Shown here: one piece after another, positions 48,401-60,400 of the stretch | How positions within the stretch are numbered: the stretch's first letter is position 1 | Layout of the letters: every line of letters starts with the position of its first letter | Assembly (NCBI RefSeq): GCF_036324505.1 | Contig: NC_086368.1 | Span: 21,310,378 to 21,374,377, forward strand | From: Eleginops maclovinus | Lineage: Eukaryota > Chordata > Actinopteri > Perciformes > Eleginopidae | Direction: 5' to 3' | DNA length: 64,000 bases | Notes under the pieces: model-generated | The model's input: the letters and a program-made list of their open reading frames with translations, nothing else | The model's database searches: none | What the model was told of the DNA's origin: nothing | Position numbers and translations under genes: made by a program

Positions 48401-51400
48401 AAGTAGAGATTTCAATGAACACTGCTCAATGCTGGAAGGTTGATAAGTCTTATCACAGTATACTATATCTATACAGCATACCTACATAGGTGTGTAATGT
48501 ATACAGGACATGAACACCTCCCTTCTTATGGTCTTACTTAATTTTTTGGTGTAACACAGCGTTTTAAAGGAACAAACTGCCTTTCTTACGTCGCAGTTGT
48601 GGATGGCGTCCATTGCCAGTAGGTTGTTGCCATGGCGAAGTTGGAAGTGGACAACCTCCAGGGCGGCCTTGACCTCAGCCATCTCTCTGGTTTGTCCAGG
48701 ACCGCACTCCCTCATCATGTCCTGGAGCAACAGGCTGTACTTACTGATCCGCTGCACAGGCTTCAGCAGGTACGACCACAGGTCCATCTTATCCCCCAGC
48801 TTCTGCTGCTTTTGCTGCCATACGATGAGAGGAGACAATGCTTAATTATTGGGCAGCAGTGCTAGAAATGTACTTCCAAATGTTGAGTGGAGAGACATGC
48901 ATCCATCTTGACTAAAATAGTGTGAAGTGATGCACCCCCTGTTTTTATTTGGGCATTTTTTAAATAAGCAACGCTACCAGCTGGGCTCAGAAGTGGTATA
49001 CAGTGGGGCAAAAAAGTATTTAGTCAGCCACCAATTGTGCAAGTTCTCCCATTTAAAAAGATGAGAGAGGCCTGTAATTTTTATCATACGTATACCTCAA
49101 CTATGAGAGACAAACTGAGAAAAACAAATCCAGAAAATCACATTGTAGGATTTTTAAAGAATTTATTTTCAAATTATTGTAGAAAATAAGTATTTGGTCA
49201 ATAACAAAAGTTCATCTCAATACTTTGTTGTATACCCTTTGTTGGCAATGACAGAGGTCAAACGTTTTCTGTAAGTCTTCACAAGGTTTTCACACTGTTG
49301 CTGGTATTTTGGCCCATTCCTCCATGCAGATCTCCTCTTAAGCAGTGATGTTTTGGGGCTGTCACTGGGCAACACAGACTTTCAACTCCCTCCAAAGATT
49401 TTCTATGGGGTTGAGATCTGGAGACTGGCTAGGCCACTCCAGGACCTTGAAATGCTTCTTACGAAGCCACTCCTTCGTTGCCCTGGCGGTGTGTTTGGGA
49501 TCATTGTCATGCTGAAAGACCCAGCCGCGCTTCATCTTCAGTGCCCTTGCTGATGGAAGGAGGTTTTCACTCAAAATCTCACGATACATGGCCCCATTCA
49601 TTCTTTCCTTTACACGGATCAGTCGTCCTGGTCCCTTTGCAGAAAAACAGCCCCAAAGCATGATGTTTCCACCCCCATGCTTCACAGTAGGTATGGTGTT
49701 CTTTGGATGCAACTCTGCATTCTTTCTCCTCCAAATACGACGAGTTGAGTTTTTACCAAAAAGTTCTATTTTGGTTTCATCTGACCATATGACATTCTCC
49801 CAATCCTCTTCTGGATCATCCAAATGCCCTCTAGCAAACTTCAGACGGGCCGGGACATGTACTGGCTTAAGCAGGGGGACACGTCTGGAACTGCAGGATT
49901 TAAGTCCCTGGCGGCGTAGTGTGTTACTGATGGTAGCCTCTGTTACTTTGGTCCCAGCTCTCTGCAGGTCATTCACTAGGTCCCCCCGTGTGGTTCTGGG
50001 ATTTTTGCTCACCGTTCTTGTGATCATTTTGACCCCACGGGGTGAGATCTTGCGTGGAGCCCCAGATCGAGGGAGATTAGCAGTGGTCTTGTATGTCTTC
50101 CATTTTCTAATAATTGCTCCCACAGTTGATTTCTTCACACCAAGCTGCTTACCTATTGCAGATTCAGTTTTCCCAGCCTGGTGCAGGTCTACAATTTTGT
50201 CTCTGGTCTCCTTTGACAGCTCTTTGGTCTTGGCCATAGTGGAGTTTGGAGTATGGCTGTTTGAGGTTGTGGACAGGTGTCTTTTATACTGATAACGAGT
50301 TCAAAAAGGTGCCATTAATACAGGTAACGAGTGGAGGACAGAGGAGCCTCTTAAAGAAGAAGTTACAGGTCTGTGAGAGCCAGAAATCTTGCTTGTTTGT
50401 AGGTGACCAAATACTTATTTTACCGAGGAATTTACCAATAAATTCTTTAAAAATCCTACAATGTGATTTCCTGGATTTTTTTTCTCATTCTGTCTCTCAT
50501 AGTTGAGGTATACCTATGATGAAAATTACAGGCCTCTCTCATCTTTTTAAATGGGAGAACTTGCACAATTGGTGGCTGACTAAATACTTTTTTGCCCCAC
50601 TGTAAGTCCTGTTCATACATTAGAAGTAGCAATACCACGGGGGAGAAGTACTCTGTTTCAAGTGAAAGTCCTTAACTATAAATCTTTCTGAAGAAACAGG
50701 AAGTAAATCATGATACCAAATGGGCAATTTTGGAATACTACATAAAGTATATATATATATTTTTTAAAAGACTATGTACTGGGGTAGTCTAATCCATTAA
50801 ATCATTGCAATGTATTAGTTCATTTATATTTTTGTTGCATCGTTAATCCGAACATTAAAAGTAATTTAAAGAACTGCTTGGTCTAGGTACAATCTCACAT
50901 AGCTGCTAGAAGACTCCTATCTAAAGAAAACACATCATTATCTCCTGTCTTCTCTAAGAAAAGTCAGGACGTGGTTTTGAGAAGAAATGGTATTAGGAAA
51001 AAAGAGGATGGCAGTGGTTCTCACCTTGAAGAAGCCCTGTCCATGGTTAATGAGTAGACTATCAGACTGTGGTTTGTTCTTGCTGTAAAGGGCATACAAC
51101 GCAAAGCTCTCTCTCTAAAAAACAGATGAAAAATAAATACTGTTAGTCACCTTCATTATCACCAACAAAAAAAAATGCAACGGTCACACTGAAATGCAGA
51201 CTCAACAGTGTATAAGAGCAGTTCAAAGTTGTGTAAATTGTACTGCTCGATTCCAATAAATGTGTATTAATGTGAAATAAAGGCATTGCATTGGTCTACA
51301 GCCAGGACACATCTGGAAAGGCTTTTGTTGGCAAACGATTATGCTTAATTATCATGGTTTTGACTCAAAACAGGAAACCATGGACCACTTCTCGACATTG

Positions 51401-54400
51401 CAACATCTCACATCTGCCTTAAACCACGTTCTCTGATGGAAACAACAATTACTCAGGTGCAGCTGAACTTTCAGGCTAATTTATATTCAATGCTTCTTTG
51501 CACTGTTGATAATGAACATACATGTCGTAAGAAGCAGCGTCCCACTCTGAAGGGTTCATCCACGCAGCTCTCCAACTCTTTTAGGAAGTGATGCCGGTGG
51601 AAGTCGTGGAGTTTTTCTAAGTTGCCGAAGATGCTCCCCCTCTGGCCTCTGAGGTCCTGAGGGACGTCGGGCCTCTCCAGCTCGGGGAAGTAGTGCTCTC
51701 GAACATAGCCAAGAGCCTTGACATACTCCCTCTCTGTGGACAGCAGCTCATCCATGATCCTCTGCAGTTTCCTGTTCCACATACAGGAAATGGAAAGTGT
51801 GAACATGAAGCTCATAATGTAACCCAGGTGAGCTTGGGATCAGTTACACATATTTGTGTGGGTGTGACAGTGTTGCAACTACAGAACAACTGTTCCATTC
51901 ATGAATGCAACCTATGTAATTTCCTCTTATGTCCTGTACAGCATCTCACTGAGATTTAGATTACAGCTGAGGTACGGAGGTTTACTTACAAAACATTGCT
52001 GCCATTGTTTTCTGTTGCTGTGAGTAATGTCTCTGGGGTCTTTAAATCCTTAGGGCTCTGTGTAGAGACCGAGCATCCTCCACCCTCCTCTTCATTACTG
52101 TCTGTTTTTGAATTGCAGCTCAGGTTTCCTGACCGTAAACTCTCGTTATGGGAGACCGGCAGATTTTGAACGGTCTGCAGATTTTGTTCCAGTGGCTGAC
52201 AGTGTTTGTGTCTCACATTTAAAGGTGAAAAGCCAAAGATGCTTGTCAAATGAGAGCTTGCACATGAGCCCTCGCTCAGGGACCGACCCAAAGGTTGGTG
52301 CAATGGAAAATCATCGCCTTCATTAATTGAGTCTGTGCTCCTGAGATCTGCCTCACTGTGATGCGCTCTCTGCTTTTGTTTGGTTTCTGGAGGACATTGG
52401 CCATTTTGTTGAAAAACTGGAGAATTGTTTTCGATGTGAACTTCTTCGCCATGTAATTTCTGTGCTTGGGATTCTCCTTCCTCACAATCTTTCAAGTCAG
52501 GTTTCAAATGCTGGTTGAGGCATACAGCAGTGGTGCTTTCTCTTTCACTTTTTAAGTTATTGACGACCTCTTTCTGAAAGGTTGGCTGCTGCTTCAGGGA
52601 GCATTCGTCCTCCCCCACCTCGCTCCTTTTCTCCTCCTTCTCTACTCCTCCATATTCCCATTGAGGGTTTGCAGCTGTGGTCTGCTGGATCTGGTTCTTA
52701 TTTACGCCATTCTCCTTCTTTTGCTGGTCCTCAAGACACTGCCTAACTTCTTGGCACTGAACCAAGGCTGCATTCCACACTTTCATCAGCCCCGAGGCCC
52801 TTGATCCCACAGCACAGGCCTTAACTTTCACAGCCTGGAAATGCAGGGTGGAGAATTCGCCACCTAATCTCTCTACATACATTTGAAGTGTTCTCAGGGT
52901 CGGAGCTGAGTAACACCCTGGCTCTACCTGCTCCAGAAAATGACTGCATTCCTTGGCCAGGGCAGATGCCTAGAGAGAGACAAAGAAAAAGGGTATTTTA
53001 AATGTTAAAGTTAACAAAAATCACATGTAGACAAAAACAAGAAAAGGCAGAATTTAATGTGAAATGTCAGATGTATGAAAGATGACAAAACACAAACCTG
53101 GTCACAGAAGCGGTGCACATGCACCAGTGTGTTCAGTTCTTTGTGCTTCTGTTCTGCCCGCAGCATAAAATCATCCACATTGGATTTGAAAGTGCTGAGC
53201 AAAGTCCTAAAAACATCTGATGCAGGACTGGAATCACTCGCCCCAATAAGTCCCTCTGCCTCCCTCACCAGGGTCAAGGCGTACTGTTGTTTCTCCTGTA
53301 ACAAATAATAAGATGTCAAGTGGAAGATGTATTTCCCCGTCCCCACCTCTATGGGAGTCCCTTACTGTTAATGGTGAAGTAATTACATGTTTAGAAATAA
53401 AAAACTATCATAGACAGCCAAGTAAGGACCACTTTTGGTGTTGTTTAAAAAATAATCTATTTTGTTATATTGCTGTAATACCTTGGACTCCTCGTGAAAC
53501 ACTTCAAAGTGCTGCAAGGCCTCTTCAGTGCACATCAGGGAATCATTTGTTGTGTAAGAGCTCTTCAGTCTCTGTTCGCCTTCTGCATTGAACCATATCC
53601 CAGCCTGCAGGACGTATAAGGATTACACAATATTACAGACAACTCGGCACTGTGAGTGTAGCCTTACGCTTGTTATTATGGAGAAACAGTTAAACTACTG
53701 AAAAGAAAAGAAGACCAACGTTAATCTCTCTTCATAGAAACACTCATTAGTGAGGTTTCTTCACATACTGTAGATTTGAATTGTGTTGAACTGGGTGAAA
53801 TAACTTGTGTTACCTTGCTAATGTTGGCCTCCATCTCTCTAAGCCTGAAGAGTAGCTCCAGCTGCTGCAGTGACTCATTCGATCTCATCACCAGGGTGTG
53901 GAGCTTCTCCTCGACCTGGTTATAAAGACTAGTCACAGACTCCAGAGCATCTCTGTAAGGATAGTGAAAAAAAACACAAAAACACACACAGCTATATTAT
54001 TACTGCAAGTATCATTTGTTATTTCAAGTGTGTTAATGGGCTATTCACTGTTAAGTCAGGATCACCTCAGAATATTAAAGTTATTATGTGACATTATGAT
54101 TTGAGTTTTTGCTCATATGCTATGTGACTCACAAGTTAATCAATTGAAATAACAAGCCCTTCATTTGCCCTTGTTGCCTGTATAAATGAGAAAGGGATAC
54201 TGCTGTACTAAAAGACAAATCTAGTATAAATAACGTCTGTAAATGATCACCTAACACCTAAATAGAGGTCTAATCGGCCAAAGTAAATGAAAACACCTGT
54301 GAGCTGATGCTTTAATAGGGAAAGCACTACATTTAAAAGTGAACTATTTCACGTCTTAAAATATAACATCTGGTTCAGTGGATTCATCTTGTTCTTCATT

Positions 54401-57400
54401 ATTATTATCACCCGTAAGTTATTAATCCTAATACAAGTATTTGCACCTTTCTTTATATTGTTGTCTTATTTATCACACTTTCTGTAAGATTGTAGCGGCT
54501 TATAGCGATTCATTTAAATGTTCAGAGTTGAACTTATATTGTGATTGAATCATTCTGTAAAATCCCAATACGCAGGTAAAACAACTAAAACAGCAAGGCC
54601 ATATATCTCTGTGTTCTGCCTGAGAAAATACATTAGAATATTATCTGATACCTGTAGTCCTCAGACTGTGGAAACCTGAACTCCTCCCTCCTCATTCTGG
54701 CTAGAACGGCCCCCCCTTCTCTTTGCAGGGTCACCAGTCGAGTGTCTTCCAGCACCTCTTTCATTGAGGCCCTCTGTTCCTGAATGCATTGCTGCACTTC
54801 CTGTAGCAGACACAGCAAAAGCAGAGTCGACACGTATGACCTTTTTGGAAATTTGCGATGGTGCACTAAAAACATTACTTCACACTGTGACCTTGTGTAT
54901 CCTACCTGCGCGGTGTCTAAGTTCTTGCTGCAATCCACTTTCTTTATGGACTTCTGTAACAAGCTGTCTGCTCCTCGCAGGTCAGTCAAGAAAGAAACCA
55001 GTCTCTGAAATGAATAACATTTTAAACTTAGTAGAAGTGGAAAAAAATGGGACATTGTTAGAGCTCTGAGGTGATGAGAAATCTGCCCTCTTCTACTGAC
55101 AGCACCACAGGCAACACCATCCTGAGGCCAAGAGCTGACTCAGTGAGGTGCAAGTATTAGCTACCAACTAGAGACTGACCTCCGTGTACAAGCAGGGAAA
55201 GACACTAGACAACCAGAGACACTGGACCATAGTGTCTCAGACCTGAATGCTAGAAATCCTTAAAAACACAACTGTGGGTAACTACTACATGAAACCATTC
55301 CCCAGGACAGGGACATTAGTGCTCCTGATTCACAAACTTTTCGGACTGTGACCCCTAAGCTCCACATGCTTTTTACTTTACTTAGCACTTGTATAGCACA
55401 TTTCACGCAGAAATGCTGCCCAAAGTGCTTTTCAAAACAGGTTCAGATGAAAACTAAGAATAATAAGTAGTAGCAAAAGTATTACTTAATGTGAGAAAAA
55501 AAATCTAAACAGTGCCCTGATGTACAAAAACCTAGAGGAAATTGGGTTTGAAAACTTTTGAATACACTACCTAAAGAGAGTATTTTTTAAATGAAGTTAT
55601 ATTTCATGCATGAAACGCTTCTTGTTGAAGAGCAAGAGAGGGTTGTACTGATCAGTTTGACTAGAATAAAAAAAAAATGGGAAGTCAGTAGTTCCCTGGA
55701 ATTCCCTATTGACCGTAGCCTACTTCCACGCAAATACCAAAGCTAAATGTGCCATGAAAGAACAATATAGGGTGTTGGATGTGTAGTGTCGGTGAGTCAT
55801 TTATCAGTTGCATAATTTTCTTCTGAATTAACAGGGAACTATACAGTTTATCTACGAGATTGTGGTTTCCGAGTGAATATGCAGTACCTGATGAAACTGC
55901 AGCCAGTCATTGTGACTGTACGTAAAGGTCCCTCCAAGCTCAGAGGTCAGCTGGGAAGCTTCAACCGTCTTGTTGAGGGCTTTCATTGAAGTCACAATTT
56001 CCATCTTATAGAAGAAAAAAAAACACAAAGGCGAGGTTTAGCATGTAAGTTAAAGTCATGTCTAATGTCAAATCAATGCAACAAAGGAGAACATGGAAGA
56101 AGTTTTAATTCCTAACCTGTAACCCTGGCTGTTTTTCAGGTCGGGGACAAGTGTCTTTATCCACCAGCATCACGATACTGTGGACAGCATGGAGAGCTTG
56201 CTCCTGTAGCAGATCAGTAAGTCAGTAAGGTGAAGACAAAGCATGATCGACTATCATTGTGCTATGATAGTCTATAATTGACTTGTGAACTGAAAGGTCA
56301 CCAGTTCAAGACCAAGTGCTACCGAGGTGTCACTGAACAAGGCACCGTACCCTACACTGCTCCCCGGGTACCGTACATAATGGCATCCCACTGCTCCTAA
56401 CACAGAATGTTTTAGTAAATCAAGGATTTTCTGATTTCTGATAAGATAATAATTTGTCATTATAAAATAAAAAGTTTACTCAACCATTGACCTTCCCTCT
56501 TAATTGAAAAAAAAAATGTTAAAGCACAATAGGCCAACAGTGTGTTACAGTGGTGTAAAAGTACATCGGAAAAAATGGATATTAAGATAAGATGAACCTT
56601 TATTAATCCCCCTAGGGGGAAACTCAGTTTTCACTCTGTGTTTTACATGCATACATGCACATTCATTTTTAGTAGACACACACAATTTATAAATACTATA
56701 CAGTTTTTTGTAGGTTGCACGAATGCACATGCATCTGGAGAGGTGCCAGAGTGAAGGCTGCCAGTCTCGCCGGCGCCAGGGCGCAGCAGCAGGTAGTTTG
56801 GTGCCTTGCTCAAGGGCATCTCGGCAGGGCCCAGGAGGTGAACTGACAACTCTCTAGTACCAGGGTGAGTGCAGGTGTTGTTGAGTTGCTTGTGTGCTTG
56901 CAGGTTTGTTGTTTTTACCTGGGCCATCAGCAGAGCTTTGTAAAAATGAACTGAAGGAGCCTTCTTCCTGGCATTTATGACCAAAGTCATTCCAAGCTCT
57001 CGAACTTCTTTCCTAGCAAATTGTTGAATCATGTTACAACACATTCAAACAGTATGACTTCATAACATTGGCCTTCTTTTAATAAAAAAAAAAGGCTTAA
57101 ATACTTATTCATTCCACTTTTGTATTTATCTTCTTATCTCTCTCTGACATCCTCACACACACACTTTTCTTCACACATTCTTTTAAACACTTGGACGCCT
57201 TTACACACCCCTCTTAATGTCCTGTTCTTGGGTTACTGTTGTGAGAGCCTACACCTCAGAAATGGCTGCTAATTCTAGCAAGGCGCTGCATACCAGACAG
57301 TTGGCAGCCAGCCTGGCCAGGGACTGTTGTGGTATGTCTCTTTAGTGGGGACAGAGGAAGGGCAAGCTATCTCGAAGGGTGGTGGTTTGAAATTCAAAGA

Positions 57401-60400
57401 CTCCATTGAGGCAGTGTAAACAAACAACACTGTTAAAGTGTGCTTTAGCAGACTTCTGAGGGGCAGAAGTGATACTCATTGGGGTCAGAACAGGTCATAG
57501 TTACTGCCAGCTGATCTTAAATTCATTAGTAAATGAGGCAGAACTATTCAGTTCTAAAGTTGTGATAAAGAGATATTGTTTTATTAGTTGTAAAGCCATC
57601 AGGATGACCCATACATGATGACTTATTCAAGCTGGATGTAAGAACTGTATCAAACTATCCAAAACCTGAACTGGAGAGATTTTAAACGGTATCTGCTGCC
57701 CTCTTGTGGTCGGACCTCTTCTTGCACACATCATATATTTGAGCAGCTACCCTGTTTTTGTCTAAATTGTATATTTGTCTTCTTTGATACAAAACATATA
57801 TATAATTAACATTGTTTCAGTACCTTGGTATGGAGTGTAAGTAGAGCAGTAATTCACAGACATTCTGGGCTGACGAAAGAGGGGATTTCCACTCCATATT
57901 GCCACCATGGACCTCCACCACTGCCCTGCCTGTTCTGTCCCTGCTGCCTGAGAGTGTACAAGACAAAGAAAAAAGTTAGTGGTCTGATATTGGATGATAA
58001 TTGAGACTGATGAAAGAGAAGTTATTGTTTAATGACAAATGCTGTGATCATACAGAGGAACTTATTTGGGTTATTGCTCAGAAATCAGGTACCTGGCAAA
58101 CAAATAAGGCAGAGTCCAAGCAGGCCACTGATGCGTCTGAAACCTGAGTCCTCAGTCTGTGGAGGCTGAGGAGTGTCCGAACTTGCAGAAGGTAGTTGAA
58201 TTTGTTGAGGAGATGGCCTTTCGAGCTTTGAGAAATGGAGTTTGGAGTCTGGTCCATCTGCAGTAAAGGTAGTTTCACTCTTACTTGAGTGGCAGTCTGC
58301 ATGAGAGTAAACGCAAACATTGTTGTCTTCCCACAGAAAATACACAAACCAAATAAATCAAAGAATAATTGGATCATTGCCAGTGTGCGTGTTTTTTTCT
58401 CATAACATGATTTTGTTTAATTTAAAGACTGTGTCTCTTGAGGACATTGACAATGAACTGCCTATTTTGTCCAGAAACGTTTGTCCTTTTATAGCAACAG
58501 AAATTATTAAATTCTTTATCAGGAAATCTTATTCGTCATCAATCAACATGTATACAGCTGCAGACAGCATTTAACATTGGACATGGTTTCTGTAACAAAA
58601 CCCTGAAGTGGCCTTGCGTCTAAGCCTGGCTTTGATTTCAGACATCCTAATTGGCCCCCTCTTTAGGGCCAACAAAGACGTGCCTGTGTTATTTCCTTGC
58701 TGCTTTAACAGTCCATGACAAACATGTCTCAAGTCAAGATCTCAACTTGCCCCTCTGAGGGCATAAAGGTGAATGCCAGCGGGTGCAGGGGACACAGAGA
58801 CCTCCTTCTTGCACGTTATGCTGTCTCTCTGCATTAGAGGAACGCTCTGCTCTTTCTTTTTACCTAAGGAGTTCAGGCCTTCCCTTTCATGGGGGTGCAG
58901 CATGCTATTTCCGTTCACTCCCTCTGTAATAGGAATAGTCTGAATGTAGCTGTACTGCTGAAAAACTAAGACAGCAGTGGGAGAAGATCATACTGAAGTC
59001 TGATCTTTGACCTTTTAACCCTTGTCTCTAAAGAGCCTTTATTATCTCTGTGAAGCGCATTCCTCTAAGCACGCAAGGTCACGGTCGAGTTTCAATCAGT
59101 CTGTTTGGCGTGAATGTTCAGTTGCCCTTCAAGCATTCAGCAACAGATCTAACAAATGGCTGTGTGCAGTAATAACAATGTACAACATGTGTGTTTGGAT
59201 GGAGAGAAAAAAGGAAGCAGAAAATGAAAGTAGTTTTCATTTTTAGCCTTAACTTGTCTAGTCCGCTTACCTTTTTTAGGGGACTTCAATCCTTCCAGCT
59301 TCAAAGTCACTTGATCCAACAGTTCTCCTTTCTTACATTGCATTATGCTGGTGATTGTTTCAGGGCAGATATCACTGTGGCTCCTGTTGTTGACCCTATA
59401 GAGAAGTGGACTCCCTTTAGAAGTCTCTGACACCGTGGACAGCGACCTAACCTTAACTTTTTGTTTTCCTGATGGTTTCACAACTTCCACTTTCTGATGT
59501 TGTTTTTTATCACCAACTGACCCTGAATGCACACTAGCAGTATGTCCTGACTGCTGGGAAATAAGTTTCATCTGAATTTTGTGACTATGGCTCAAACCAG
59601 GTGTTGATTTCATGATCTTCGGTGATTCCTTCATGAGGTCTTCTGATTCAGAACTCATAGGAAGATCTTTGAGTTGAAATGCAAAGGTCTCTGGTGTTGT
59701 TTCACAACAGTGTCTGTATTGGCAGCGCTTGTTACTCATCACAGGTGTATTACAGTTGTTACAAAACTTTCCAAGTTTGTCTCTTTGAGCTTCAAATGCA
59801 CCTTTGGATTCTAACTCTGCCTCTTTACAAAGGCCAACCTCGTCCAGGGCAGCCAGGAGATCCACACTTCCCCTCTCAAAAGCGACTGGGTTTCTCAGTG
59901 CTGCCACATAAGATTCTCTGTACCTACACTTCAAGTCTTGATCAGCCGACTCATGCTCCACCCTTCCCTTGCTGCATGATGTACAAGGCTCCTCGGCATA
60001 CTGAAGGTTGCCTTCACAGCGAACAGTATTCCTAAGTGGCACAGGTGGTGGTGGTCTGACAGGTTTGAACAATACTGAATTGGGTGGATGTGGATGGCTC
60101 TGTTTATCCACAAAGTTCTTCCCTTTGGCAATATCCACCAGATCCACATAATCGCCCTCAATCTCTCGATAATTATGACTGTCCCAAGTATTAGGAGAAA
60201 CCCAACCCACAGGTTTGATTAAAGGCCTGGGGCATGATTTTGGCGTTCGTCTCTCATGATCCATTTTGACGAGTTTGGAAGAGGAGTCCACAGATTTAAA
60301 AGAAGCTGTCATCCTGTTTTTGGCAGGAAAAAACATGGCTTCCACCGGGAGGGTGGAAGAGTTGAAATGGGAGGGAACAGATATCTGTTTTGGCTCCGGA

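Noticed and set aside
56643..57044. 133-codon minus-strand frame that extends the RhoGEF exon at 56919-57012
   Set aside because: The frame runs past a good GTAAAA donor into the SINE-like repeat; the spliced frame into the exon at 56117-56203 fits the family instead.
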